Positions 7,354 through 16,943 of a stretch of DNA of 61,558 bases are shown piece after piece. Made by a program: the position numbers and the translations under genes. The DNA comes from CAZUSO01 sp964622775 (GTDB lineage Bacteria; Bacteroidota; Bacteroidia; Chitinophagales; Chitinophagaceae), in assembly GCA_964622775.1 (NCBI GenBank), contig CAZUSO010000010.1, forward strand, positions 1 to 61,558, read 5' to 3'. The notes under the pieces are model-generated. The model was not told where the DNA came from and searched no databases. It was given only the letters and a program-made list of their open reading frames with translations. Numbering within the stretch: position 1 is the first letter of the stretch; each line of letters starts with the position of its first letter.

Positions 7354-9522
7354 CTAACGTACCAATTGCAGGTCACCTTTTTTTGAGTATTTATTTTCCT
7401 GCATATCTTTTAGCTGTATGAAATAGAAATAAGTACCTGCTTCACATGGCCTGTTTTTATAATAGCCGTTCCAGCCTGCATCAGGATCAGCAGTATAATA
7501 AACACATTCCCCGAATCGGTTATAGATGCGCAACATAAAATTTTGATAAAGACAGTTGGGTTGAATGATAAACTGATCATTAATATTATCCCCGTTGGGG
7601 GAAAATGCATTGGGTATGAATTTTAAGCAGGAACAATCTTCGTAGATCACTTGTACGGAGTCGTATAGTCTCCCACAGATATTATCGCTGTGTATGATAT
7701 ATAGACCTGCCTGATTTACCTCTGTGGTGCTGCCGACCGCTCCTGTATTCCATACCATCTCTGCTTCGGGGAAAGTATGGGCATGCAACGTTAGCTGCGC
7801 GCCTTCACAAATAAGGGTATCGGCCTCCCCGATGTTTATAAAAGGAGTTAACAAACTGATGTTTATGGTGTCTGAAGCGCTGCACGATCCCTTGGTAACC
7901 GTTACAAAATAAGTGCCTTCCTGAGTCGCGTTACAGGTTTGTGCCGTGGTTCCATTCTGCCATAGATAGGACGCTCCCTCAAGGGAAGCGTCCATCACTA
8001 TAGTTGTCCCGGGACATAGGATAGTATCTGCTCCCAGGTCAAAAGACAAGTTTACCATGGTTACCCGTATCGTGTCAATCTGAACCTCACAGTTGTGGTA
8101 GCATGAGACCCAATAAGTTCCTCCGGTATGAATGTACTTTGCAGAACCCGTACTGCCGTCATTCCAGATATACTCCTCAAAGCCCGAGGGAGCAGGCAGC
8201 ATAATGGAGTCGTCGGTAGCGCAAATTACAGTATCGTTTATGGTTCCGGGTATGGTATCCCTGTTAAAACCTGAAATAATATCTGAGCCGAAGCCATAAC
8301 CATATACGTTCACCATACCGGGAAAGGGTGCCCAGGCTGGTTGGGATAATGCCATAGGGTCAAAATTACAGGCTGATCCGGCGGTATTAGGACTGTTAAT
8401 AACACCAATATAAGGCTCATAGTTTCGTGCAACGTAAATTTTACCATCTTTCCCGTTTCTTAACCCGTAATAAAACAATGTATTGTCAATAACCGTCTTG
8501 CTGGAAAGGACAGAGGCTGCATTAGGGAATGCGGATAAGTCATATTGTGCCAGGCCTCCCACTTCTGCCGTAACATAAAGCTTGTTGTTATCCGGAGAAA
8601 AGCAAAACCCGTATCGGGGATAACCGGAAGAGGGTATCGTATCAAGAAATATAGTATTACTTACCATCCCTGTACCATTATTAAAAGAACCAATTTCAAA
8701 CCCGTCTGGTAAAAGATTTGAAAACCCTATACCTAACGCAACCTTAGATCCGTCAGGTGATATTTTCATTTCCCCGCCACCTGTTGTACCTATCCAGGTG
8801 CCGGTGGAGCTGACCGGAAGATTGATGCCCGAAGCGTCAATCTTATAAGCTATGTATTCGTTCGTGTCACGTTTATGTGTAAGCAGCCAGGCATAGCATC
8901 CATGGCCTTTGGTAACGGCCATCAATTCGGTTAATGTGCTGTCTATAATAATATTTTTATACCCGGATAGCACATCACCAAGCCCGGCATTAAGGCTCAT
9001 ATCAATGATGGAATAGCGTAAATAGCCCGGATAAAGGGAGCTTATATCTTCCGTAGCGTCTAATGTGAAGAGGTAATATTGATCATCATTGCCGGGGTGC
9101 TGGACGATAATTACGCCCTGGGCTGCTGAGCCTGGCAGCCCGGCATAAGAAGGCCCGTTTCCTAAAATCCCCGAACCGTTAGGCATTATATTACCCGCAG
9201 CATTCCATATCTCATTACCGTTTGAATAAAAAAGTAAATTACCGGAAGCATCCGAAATGACGGCACAACCTTCGACACTCTCCATATTGCTTTGAAAAAA
9301 AGTTGGAGGGCTGGTAGCAAAGTCAAGCCCGTTTTGATGTCCAAACATCCAGAACCTGTCTGCTCCCTGCCCGTTGACGGTGCAATAGAAAAACAACAAA
9401 ACAATAAAACCACCCCATCGCTTTTTCAGGAGATGGCTCCCGGCATGATATTGGTAATTTTGATGCCACCTGTTCGTGTGGGTTGTCGTATTCCTATATT
9501 CCTGTTTTAATATACCTATCAT
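7354..9522 (-). CDS. Secreted beta-propeller/Ig-like protein with T9SS type B (CHU_C) domain, paralogue 1
   Basis: A surface or secreted protein of about 722 residues from the ATG at 9522. A hydrophobic signal (KKRWGGFIVLLFFYCTVNGQ) lies about 33 residues in, preceded by an unusually long polar stretch; an ATG at 9579 is also in frame, so the start is uncertain. The N-terminal half is propeller-like (DRFWMFGHQNGLDF, DASGNLLFYSNGNEIW, SPDGSKVALG, FSPDNNKLYVT). Three cysteine-bearing Ig-like repeats follow, each beginning DT-x-I/L-C. The C-terminus is the CHU_C sorting domain (FIPNAFSPNGDNINDQF .. RIYNRFGECVYY .. GTYFYFIQL). T9SS type B cargo is exported through the outer membrane. The ligand is unknown. 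A closely similar gene lies just upstream. Confidence 0.85.
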   Translation of the reverse strand: MIGILKQEYRNTTTHTNRWHQNYQYHAGSHLLKKRWGGFIVLLFFYCTVNGQGADRFWMFGHQNGLDFATSPPTFFQSNMESVEGCAVISDASGNLLFYSNGNEIWNAAGNIMPNGSGILGNGPSYAGLPGSAAQGVIIVQHPGNDDQYYLFTLDATEDISSLYPGYLRYSIIDMSLNAGLGDVLSGYKNIIIDSTLTELMAVTKGHGCYAWLLTHKRDTNEYIAYKIDASGINLPVSSTGTWIGTTGGGEMKISPDGSKVALGIGFSNLLPDGFEIGSFNNGTGMVSNTIFLDTIPSSGYPRYGFCFSPDNNKLYVTAEVGGLAQYDLSAFPNAASVLSSKTVIDNTLFYYGLRNGKDGKIYVARNYEPYIGVINSPNTAGSACNFDPMALSQPAWAPFPGMVNVYGYGFGSDIISGFNRDTIPGTINDTVICATDDSIMLPAPSGFEEYIWNDGSTGSAKYIHTGGTYWVSCYHNCEVQIDTIRVTMVNLSFDLGADTILCPGTTIVMDASLEGASYLWQNGTTAQTCNATQEGTYFVTVTKGSCSASDTINISLLTPFINIGEADTLICEGAQLTLHAHTFPEAEMVWNTGAVGSTTEVNQAGLYIIHSDNICGRLYDSVQVIYEDCSCLKFIPNAFSPNGDNINDQFIIQPNCLYQNFMLRIYNRFGECVYYTADPDAGWNGYYKNRPCEAGTYFYFIQLKDMQENKYSKKGDLQLVR

Positions 9523-9662
9523 TTTTTTTAAAAAGCAGCGCTTTGTCCGGGTTGGACAATTGAAGAATGCAGATGTCATACTGGTGGCTTAATGGCTTCA
9601 TATTCTGAAATTGAAAGACAACTTATTATAGACCGGATTATCATAACATTAGTTGGAAAACA

Positions 9663-9708
9663 GGCTATTATTCTTTTGAATGGCAGCTTTGAATTTGTGA
9701 ATGGCAAT
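9663..9708 (-). promoter_or_regulatory. Conserved block upstream of T9SS paralogue 1
   Basis: GGCTATTA, then TTTTGAATGG, CTTTGAATTTGTGAATGGCAAT recur at 11888-11938, which is also 5' of a T9SS paralogue in the same orientation. On the sense strand the block carries a CCATTC direct repeat about 20 bp apart. It may be a shared control element or simply part of the duplicated unit. Confidence 0.45.
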
Positions 9709-9769
9709 GAAGCGTCCATTTTTGTCTGAACTCCGGGGTTTTATTCAGGATATTTAATTAATTACAGGA

Positions 9770-11647
9770 CTATCTTACCAGGGTGAAGTCACCTTTGAGA
9801 TACTGTGTCTTTCCCTGGTAATAAGACAGAAAGTAAAAATAAGTGCCGATTTCCGCCTTCATATTATTGTAAAATCCATCCCATGCCTGATTTGGTTCAG
9901 TAGCATTAAATATTTGTTGCCCCCATCGGTTAAATATTCTGAAAACATAATCTTTGACCTGGCAGTTATCGGAGAACTCCGGTTTATAAGTATCGTTTAT
10001 TCCATCGCCATTCGGTGAAAAGGCTGTAGCCAGCCATGGGCGGCATTTACAGTTCTGCACTGTTATCTTTAAATCATCTTCCATTTCACAGTCCCCCGCT
10101 GTTATTTTTAATTTATAGGTGCCGGCATTCTTTACAGTGTAAACAGATGTAGCGTTGCCGTCCTGCCACAGATATATGGCGCCTTCTATATCCGGGGCGG
10201 TCAGTACCAGTTCGTCGCCCTCGCAGATCACCGTGTCATTGCCTAAAAACAAGCGATGGTCAAATGACGTAACAATAAAGGTATCTGTTTGGGGAAAGCA
10301 TGGCTCATTGCTGGTTATCCAATATATGCCGGGCAATGTTACCACCATGCTGTCCGCCGTGCTGCCATCATTCCAGGTAAAGGAGGTGCCCTCTGTTACG
10401 GGCGCTTTTAATACTAACGGTTTTCCATCACATAGCCATCGCTTATGGGTATGGGAAACGGAACCTGTATCATGAATACCTGGGTGGATATACATAATAT
10501 TAGGCAAGCCCAACTCACTGTTTGTACCCGGCACCAAAGCAACCGCTTCTGCGCCGGAAGTGTATTCGCAGGCTGTACCCTGCAAATCCGGTTTATTGAT
10601 ACAGCTTAAATGATTAAAGTCGCTAACATTAGCCAGGTATATTTTTTGATCAGGGCCGAGTTTTAAGGCAGCTATTAGATCTGTAGTAAGTAAAGTTTTA
10701 GATGCCCGGATGGCGGACAGTGTGGGTAAGCTGAGATCCAGTTGATACACCTGTGGGTCAGAATAATATAATTTGGTTTCATCCGGTGAAAAACAAATTC
10801 CATAAGGTGTCAGGGTATTACTGTCCAGTAACTGCGGGTTGGATACGACGCCTGTGGAAGTATTGAAGTCAAACAATTCAACTACATTCTTGATCCCGGG
10901 TGTGGGTAAAGGATCTCTTAAAGCTGCTGCAATTTTTTTTGTTGCGGGACCATAAACAAAACTACCCTGCGGACGGCTATAATAATATCCTAAAGTACTC
11001 GTAGCCGATAATACAGGATATGGATTTAAACCACTGGTGTCAATCCGGTAACTCTTAAAACTGATATCATTTTTATTATGTACGATAAGCCAATACTCGT
11101 TGCAATTCTCTCCCTGCACTACGATCATTTGTTCTGCCATGGAAGAGTCTATGATAATGCCTTTTTGAGTGGCTATTACATCGCCTATACCTCCGTTAGC
11201 ACTCATATCTACTACAGTGTAAGAAAGATACCCACAGTAAGGTAATTCTGCATAACAACCTTCCGCTACGCGCCCGATAGTGAATATGAAATACTTACTG
11301 TTTTGCCCGGGCCAGGGCGCCGCTACTACCCCCTGTGTAGTGGATGTTGAAGGATCTGTTGGATCCAGGTTATTGCCATTGGGCATTATATTATGATTCC
11401 TGTCCCAAACAGCATTTTTATTGGTATAAAACAGCAACTGTCCGGAAGCATCACATTGAGTAGCTACACCCTCATTGGCAACGATATTACTATAAAAAGA
11501 TACAGGACTGCCACTGGTAAAATCTAATCCTGCATTCGCACCAAACGTCCATATCTTTTCATAGCTGGTTTGACCATAATTATTGATAGCCGTTAATAAA
11601 GGAAGCACAATCATGCAGACACTCAATTTCCAAATTTTCCATTTCAT
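9770..11647 (-). CDS. Secreted beta-propeller/Ig-like protein with T9SS type B (CHU_C) domain, paralogue 2
   Basis: A 625-residue paralogue of the gene at 7354-9522. The Sec signal peptide is at residues 1-25 (KLSVCMIVLPLLTAINNYGQ), then the same opening (EKIWTFGANAGLDFTSGSPV; CDASGQLLFYTNKNAVWDRN; NIMPNGNNL). The propeller-like region includes CFSPDETKLYYS. Only two Ig-like repeats (DGKPLVLKAPVTEGTSFTWNDG; GNDTVICEGDELVLTAPD) come before the type B sorting domain (WLATAFSPNGDGINDTYKPEF .. RIFNRWGQQIFN .. GTYFYFLSYY). The pair therefore differs by one Ig-like unit. Function is probably adhesion or binding at the surface; no catalytic motif is visible. Confidence 0.88.
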   Translation of the reverse strand: MKWKIWKLSVCMIVLPLLTAINNYGQTSYEKIWTFGANAGLDFTSGSPVSFYSNIVANEGVATQCDASGQLLFYTNKNAVWDRNHNIMPNGNNLDPTDPSTSTTQGVVAAPWPGQNSKYFIFTIGRVAEGCYAELPYCGYLSYTVVDMSANGGIGDVIATQKGIIIDSSMAEQMIVVQGENCNEYWLIVHNKNDISFKSYRIDTSGLNPYPVLSATSTLGYYYSRPQGSFVYGPATKKIAAALRDPLPTPGIKNVVELFDFNTSTGVVSNPQLLDSNTLTPYGICFSPDETKLYYSDPQVYQLDLSLPTLSAIRASKTLLTTDLIAALKLGPDQKIYLANVSDFNHLSCINKPDLQGTACEYTSGAEAVALVPGTNSELGLPNIMYIHPGIHDTGSVSHTHKRWLCDGKPLVLKAPVTEGTSFTWNDGSTADSMVVTLPGIYWITSNEPCFPQTDTFIVTSFDHRLFLGNDTVICEGDELVLTAPDIEGAIYLWQDGNATSVYTVKNAGTYKLKITAGDCEMEDDLKITVQNCKCRPWLATAFSPNGDGINDTYKPEFSDNCQVKDYVFRIFNRWGQQIFNATEPNQAWDGFYNNMKAEIGTYFYFLSYYQGKTQYLKGDFTLVR

Positions 11648-12049
11648 TTTTTATATATTAAGCCTAAGTAGCATTATGTTTTATCGGGTCGGGCTTTAAT
11701 CTGAGCCTTACCCAGGGAAAAATTATTACAGCCTCATCCTCATATTTTCAGATCAATACCTTATCATAAATGGCCGGTTTTCTCATATCAATACGTTTCT
11801 TGCCATCGAACACAGCCTGGATAACATTTGTATTAAACACCCGTGTAAATTTCACTAACAGACTTTTATCTGGTAGAAGGGGTTGGCGGCTATTACACCT
11901 ACTTTTTGAATGGTGACTTTGAATTTGTGAATGGCAATTGTCATTAAAGCAAATGGCTTTTGCCAAAAAATAAATCACGATCACTTGCTTTTTCTTTTAA
12001 TCGTGTGAGGCTTTTACAGAAAAGACAGCTCAGGACTCGGGTTGGTGAA
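11648..12049. other. Intergenic region between T9SS paralogue 2 and hutH
   Basis: Divergent promoter region without a convincing gene. It contains the conserved block at 11888-11938. A 78-codon minus frame at 11748-11984 overlaps that block and has no features. Confidence 0.45.
11888..11938 (-). promoter_or_regulatory. Conserved block upstream of T9SS paralogue 2
   Basis: Second copy of the 9663-9708 block (GGCTATTA .. TTTTTGAATGGTGACTTTGAA .. TTTGTGAATGGCAAT), about 240 bp upstream of the paralogue 2 start codon compared with about 140 bp for paralogue 1. Confidence 0.45.
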
Positions 12050-12080
12050 TTGGCTTTTCGTTTTTATATAACTACTTTTG
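12050..12080 (+). promoter_or_regulatory. hutH promoter, TTG-N20-TACTTTTG
   Basis: TTG at 12050-12052 and TACTTTTG at 12073-12080 are 20 bp apart, an exact match to the Bacteroidota -33/-7 promoter. The ATG lies 32 bp after the -7 box. Confidence 0.8.
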
Positions 12081-12112
12081 CTCCGATTATTGATTCCTTC
12101 AACATTGATTAA

Positions 12113-13675
12113 ATGGCCCAAATAGGAAACCGGCTGCTGGAACTCGAAACGCTTGAGCAAATCGTTTTACAGCAGGAGCCCGTCCAGCTTTCAGCAACCG
12201 CACTCGATGAAGTTGCTCAGTCTTTTCATTTCTTAGCAGACTTTTCAAAAGATAAACTGATCTATGGGATCAACACCGGCTTCGGGCCGATGGCGCAATA
12301 CCGTATTGAGGAAGAGGATCGCATGCAGCTTCAACTGAACCTGATTCGCAGTCATTGCAGCGGAATGGGCCAGTTGCTTTCCCCGCTGCAAACGCGGGCT
12401 ACGGTGTTGGCACGCCTTAATACCATGATGCGTGCCTATTCGGGTGTGCATCCTTACACGGTTCAGTTAATGACTCAGTTGATGAATGCTGATGCCTATC
12501 CCTGCATTTATCAGCATGGCGGGGTTGGCGCCAGCGGCGACCTGGTACAGTTGGCACACCTTGCGCTGGGCCTGATCGGTGAAGGCAATTTTTGGTTTAA
12601 AGGGAAAGTGGTTCGTGCGGAAACGGTTTTTGAAACGCTGAATATTGCCCCTTTGAAGATTCATATCCGGGAAGCCTTATCGCTGCTGAATGGCACCTCT
12701 GCCATGACGGGAATCGGCGCTATCAATGTGATTCACGCACGCAAGCTGCTAACGGGGCAAATCCTTTTTTCATTAATGGTGAATGAGATCATGGAAGCCT
12801 ATGATGATCATTTTTCCGAAGAGCTGAACGGCGTTAAATTGCATAAAGGCCAGCAAACCGTAGCGGCGGCAATGCGGGCTATTTCCAAAAACAGCAAGCT
12901 GATGCGTAAGCGTCATGAGTATTTGTATGAAAAGAAAATTACCGAAACGGTATTGGAAGATAAAGTTCAGGAATATTATTCCCTGCGCTGCGTGCCGCAG
13001 ATTTTAGGCCCGGTGTATGATACCATTGAATTTTCAGCGCAGATTATTACCCAGGAGCTGAACTCGGTCAACGATAATCCGGTGATCGACTACCGGAATA
13101 AAAATATTTTTCACGGCGGAAATTTCCACGGCGACTATGTGGCTATTGAGATGGATAAATTGAAAATAGCCGTCACTAAATTATCCATGCTTGCCGAGCG
13201 GCAGCTTAATTTCCTGCTGAATCCGGCATTGAACAAAAAGCTTACGCCCTTTATCAATAAAGGCATATTAGGGTTGAACTTCGGCGTGCAGGGTATTCAA
13301 TACCCGGCTGTGAGCAATGTGGCGGAAAACCAGGCCATGAGCAATCCGGTTTATATTCACAGCATACCCAACAATAACGACAACCAGGACATCGTGAGCA
13401 TGGGCACGAATGCCGCATTGATGTGTGCCCGTGTTATTGAAAATACCTTCGAAGTATTGTCCGTGCACGCCCTGGCTATTATACAAGCGATAGCATACAA
13501 AGACTTTTCCGACAGGCTTTCTCCTGCTACACGATGGATGTATGATGAGCTGAGCGCTTTGGCTCCTGCATTCCGGGATGATACGCCCGCTTATGAGCGT
13601 TTACAGAAAATAAAAGAATGGCTGATGAAGACCGAAGTGGGCGAGAAGATGAAAAAACTACTCGGGTTTGAATAA
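12113..13675 (+). CDS. hutH: Histidine ammonia-lyase
   Basis: Deaminates L-histidine to urocanate, the first step of histidine degradation, in the cytosol. The 520-residue frame has the full family pattern: IYGINTGFGPMAQ near residue 45, the A-S-G triad that forms the MIO electrophile in GGVGASGDLVQLAHLALGLIGEG, LLNGTSAM, QDIYSLRC-type VQEYYSLRCVPQILGPV, and NSVNDNPVID. These separate HAL/PAL from other lyases; HAL is more likely in bacteria, though a tyrosine or phenylalanine lyase cannot be excluded by eye. No hutU, hutI or formiminoglutamate gene is nearby. It has its own well-formed promoter. Confidence 0.88.
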   Translation: MAQIGNRLLELETLEQIVLQQEPVQLSATALDEVAQSFHFLADFSKDKLIYGINTGFGPMAQYRIEEEDRMQLQLNLIRSHCSGMGQLLSPLQTRATVLARLNTMMRAYSGVHPYTVQLMTQLMNADAYPCIYQHGGVGASGDLVQLAHLALGLIGEGNFWFKGKVVRAETVFETLNIAPLKIHIREALSLLNGTSAMTGIGAINVIHARKLLTGQILFSLMVNEIMEAYDDHFSEELNGVKLHKGQQTVAAAMRAISKNSKLMRKRHEYLYEKKITETVLEDKVQEYYSLRCVPQILGPVYDTIEFSAQIITQELNSVNDNPVIDYRNKNIFHGGNFHGDYVAIEMDKLKIAVTKLSMLAERQLNFLLNPALNKKLTPFINKGILGLNFGVQGIQYPAVSNVAENQAMSNPVYIHSIPNNNDNQDIVSMGTNAALMCARVIENTFEVLSVHALAIIQAIAYKDFSDRLSPATRWMYDELSALAPAFRDDTPAYERLQKIKEWLMKTEVGEKMKKLLGFE

Positions 13676-13974
13676 AGTTCCCGTTTAGTTGCTCAGTTTT
13701 TCGTCATCTCCTTCCAAGGGTCGCTTTCTCCTTCCAGACGGTGGCCTTATGACTGCGAAAATTCCGACAGCATTTGGAATAGTGTCACCCTTCATGCCGT
13801 CACTTCACAATGCCCGGGAGATTTGGCTTCGCCTATTTTCAATTCCCACTTCATTAAAATCACTTTGCTGCGCTATATAATTTTCCTATTTCAAATAATA
13901 GTACGCTCGAAATGGCATGGCACTTTTTGTCGTACTAACAACCGTATAAGTACGACAATTTCGGATGCATTTCA
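13676..13974. other. Intergenic region between convergent hutH and M16 genes
   Basis: No gene. It holds repeat family A copy 2, then an inverted pair of short motifs (AGTACG near 13900, CGTACT and AAGTACGAC near 13932-13958). Confidence 0.4.
13756..13890 (+). repeat. Dispersed repeat family A, copy 2
   Basis: Diverged copy sharing GAAAATTCCG, ATTTGGAATAGTGTCACC, CCCGGGAGATT and CATTAAAATCACTTTGCTGCG, CTATATAATTTTCC with 3982-4099 and 53283-53415. Loop orientation matches copy 3. Confidence 0.5.
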
Positions 13975-16824
13975 TCATTTCAAATTACCTTCCGCATCTG
14001 CTTCCACAACCACATAACCTAATTCTTTCAGTTTGTCGGCGAGGCGCGCCTTGTCCCCTACCAATAAGATTGTCATATCCTTAACCGGCCGGATATTCTT
14101 TCTTGCCAGTTGGGCAAAATCGGCAGTGGTTATTTTTTTCAGCACTTCATTTTGAAGCTGAGGGTAATTGCCGGGTAAGTTATAGGTGAGGATATTACTG
14201 AGGAAAGCGGCTTTCTGAAAACCGGTCTCATATTTCCGAGCCTCGCTTTGTGTCATGGAATTTTGCGTAAAGGTCAGTTCCTCATTGGAAATACCTTCAC
14301 TACGGAATTTTTCAATGATGTGTATGATGTCGGTTAATGCACTGTCAGTAGGTTCTGCTTTGATGCCTGCGCTGAAGATATAATCGCCGGTGTATTTATC
14401 TCCGTTAAAAGCAGAACGTGCGCCGTAGGTCCAGCCTTTCTCTTCCCGGAGATATAGGTTCAGCCGGCTGTTGAATGCACCGCCTAAAGGATAGTTCATC
14501 ACATTGCTGCGATAAAACTCTCCGGTGGCATCATAAGGCATATTGCTCACAAAACCTACCCGGAACTCGGTTTGTGCCGCGCCCGGTACATCTACGAAAA
14601 TAACTTCCGGTTTTCTATCGCTCACCGGTGGTGGCGGAGCCGGTATTTGCACCTGTGGTAAAATAACGGTATTCGTTTTCATTTTTTGCAGGAAAGATAA
14701 TTTGGGCAACAGGTCTTCCTTAGTCACATCGCCTACCACAACGATGTCTGCATTCTGAAGCGAAAAATAATCTTCATAGTACTGTTGAATATCGGCAAGC
14801 GTAATATCGGCTAATGTTTTTTCTGTACCCATAGCCGGCAGTCCGTAAGCAGTAGCATTGCCATACAGCAGCCTTTCAAATGCAGTGCTGGCAATATAGG
14901 CCGGGCGGTTCAGTGCGTTCTTTGCACTTTCAATAGCCTGCTTTTTATTCCGGTCAAAATCTTCCTGAGTGAATACGGGGTTGAGCAAACGCTCCTGCAA
15001 CATTTCAAGGGTAGCATCTAAATTCCTGGCCAGGCTGCGTATTCTTACCGATGTTTTATCGCTTCCGGCCGAGATGGAAATGCTGCTGCCCAATTGATCT
15101 AAAGCCATGGAAAATGCTTCGGCGGAATAATTTTTAGTATCCTCGTTCATCATGGAGGCAAACAGGTTGGCCAGTCCGTTCTTATCCACCGGCTCGGCCA
15201 GTTTGCCACCTTTGAACTGCATAATGATATTAATGGCGGGAATTTCTTCGGTAGTAGCGCCAATAACGCGTGCAGTGCCAGCCTTTCCTTCCCAGTATGC
15301 AGGCGCATTGACCACCACGGCCGGCCCTGCGTCAGGCATCTTGTTCCGGTCAAACTGATCTTTTGCCTTGATATATTTTAACTGACCATAGCCATAATCA
15401 GGAGCGATATAACCCTCTTGACTTACCGTATAATTGTCTTTGCCCGCCGGGTTAGCGGAACCATCCTGAGTGAGCACGCTGAGTATGACGGCATGTTTAC
15501 CCTTTATATACTGCCGGTACACACGCATGACATCTTCCTTAGTAACCGTAGTATAATCTTTCAGCATCTTACTGATATAATTGGCATTACCGGTGAAGGT
15601 ATAGAAAGAGGCAAGTTGAGAAACCCGGCTGGATATGCTTTCCAGGCCATACACGATATCAGCTTCCTGCGAGTTGATAAACTTTTTGATATCTTCATCC
15701 GATATGCCTTGTGTTTCAAATTCTTCAAAACTGCTCCGAATAACTTTTTCAATGTCTGCCAGTTGCTGACCCGGATAGGGCGTTACGCTGATGGTAAATT
15801 CGCCGGCAAGCTCGGAGGTGCTGTTGTATGCAACTGCATTGACCGCAATATTTTTCTTGACTAAATTTTTATAAAACAGCGAGTTTTTACCCTGCCCGAT
15901 GATCTCCGCTAAACAATCCAATGCAGGTTCGTCATTGCTGTACTGCGGCGGAACGGGAAACACCATGCGCAGCATAGGCAGCTTGGCATAATTGTCGGTC
16001 ATGGACACATAACGATCTTCCGACAGCACCGGCAAGGCCAGCCTGACGGGAGATACTTCCGGGCCTCCGGGAATAGAACCGAAATATTTTTCCACCCAGG
16101 CAATTGTTTGTTTAGGATCTACATCGCCGCCAATAGTAAGCACTGCATTGTTGGGGCCGTACCAGCGCAGGAAGAAATTTTTCAAATCCTGCACATTCAC
16201 GCGGTTCAGATCTTCTACATAACCTATAGTGAGCCAGGAATAAGGATGGCCGTAAGCATACAGGTTTCGCGCGGATACTTCATTAACCAGGCCATAAGGC
16301 TGATTGTCGTAACGTTGTCCGCGTTCATTTTTCACGGTAGCTCTTTGAACTTCAAATTTTTCCTGAGTTACGGCGTCCAATAAAAACCCCATGCGATCTG
16401 CTTCTAACCACAGCATTTTTTCAAGCTGGTTAGCCGGTACCGTTTCAAAATAATTGGTACGGTCGCGGTTGGTGGTTCCGTTAAGGGTACCGCCTGCCTC
16501 GGTGATAATCCTGAAATGTTGCTCATCGGCCACATTATCGGATCCCTGGAACATCATGTGCTCAAAAAAGTGGGCGAATCCGGATTTGTTGATCTCTTCC
16601 CGTGCCGAACCTACGTGGTAAGTAACATCCACATGCACAATCGGGTCGCTGTGGTCTTCATGAATAAGTACAGTCAGGCCGTTGGGCAAGACATATTTAT
16701 CATAAGGAATGACGATTTCATCCCCGCTTTTCTTAACAGACTCTACTAATTTGGCCTGTCCGGCGGCTGTATTGCTCATCATGCTGACCGGTAAAATGAG
16801 GGAAGCCAGAACAAGTTTCTTCAT
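13975..16824 (-). CDS. M16 family zinc metalloprotease (two-unit pitrilysin type)
   Basis: A 949-residue exported protease (signal peptide about residues 1-22, LVLASLILPVSMMSNTAAGQ). The N-terminal M16 unit has the inverted zinc motif HFFEH at residues 85-89 (FAHFFEHMMFQGS) and the downstream glutamate region NERGQRYDNQPYG. A second, inactive-type M16 unit fills the C-terminal half (YYEDYFSLQNADIVVVGDV, NYPLGGAFNSRLNLYLREEKGWTYGARSAF). In Bacteroidota such periplasmic enzymes degrade peptides; the substrate is not known here. The 5' end faces the UbiA-like gene and the 3' end faces hutH. Confidence 0.9.
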   Translation of the reverse strand: MKKLVLASLILPVSMMSNTAAGQAKLVESVKKSGDEIVIPYDKYVLPNGLTVLIHEDHSDPIVHVDVTYHVGSAREEINKSGFAHFFEHMMFQGSDNVADEQHFRIITEAGGTLNGTTNRDRTNYFETVPANQLEKMLWLEADRMGFLLDAVTQEKFEVQRATVKNERGQRYDNQPYGLVNEVSARNLYAYGHPYSWLTIGYVEDLNRVNVQDLKNFFLRWYGPNNAVLTIGGDVDPKQTIAWVEKYFGSIPGGPEVSPVRLALPVLSEDRYVSMTDNYAKLPMLRMVFPVPPQYSNDEPALDCLAEIIGQGKNSLFYKNLVKKNIAVNAVAYNSTSELAGEFTISVTPYPGQQLADIEKVIRSSFEEFETQGISDEDIKKFINSQEADIVYGLESISSRVSQLASFYTFTGNANYISKMLKDYTTVTKEDVMRVYRQYIKGKHAVILSVLTQDGSANPAGKDNYTVSQEGYIAPDYGYGQLKYIKAKDQFDRNKMPDAGPAVVVNAPAYWEGKAGTARVIGATTEEIPAINIIMQFKGGKLAEPVDKNGLANLFASMMNEDTKNYSAEAFSMALDQLGSSISISAGSDKTSVRIRSLARNLDATLEMLQERLLNPVFTQEDFDRNKKQAIESAKNALNRPAYIASTAFERLLYGNATAYGLPAMGTEKTLADITLADIQQYYEDYFSLQNADIVVVGDVTKEDLLPKLSFLQKMKTNTVILPQVQIPAPPPPVSDRKPEVIFVDVPGAAQTEFRVGFVSNMPYDATGEFYRSNVMNYPLGGAFNSRLNLYLREEKGWTYGARSAFNGDKYTGDYIFSAGIKAEPTDSALTDIIHIIEKFRSEGISNEELTFTQNSMTQSEARKYETGFQKAAFLSNILTYNLPGNYPQLQNEVLKKITTADFAQLARKNIRPVKDMTILLVGDKARLADKLKELGYVVVEADAEGNLK

Positions 16825-16943
16825 ATTGCTTCGAATTGGTTTAATACTACCATGACTAAATAAAAGGGAAAACGGGTAAAGTTCTAAAAATTAATCGGCT
16901 AAAACAAAGATTTGATTAACTTGCTTCGCCTTGTTTGTTCGGG

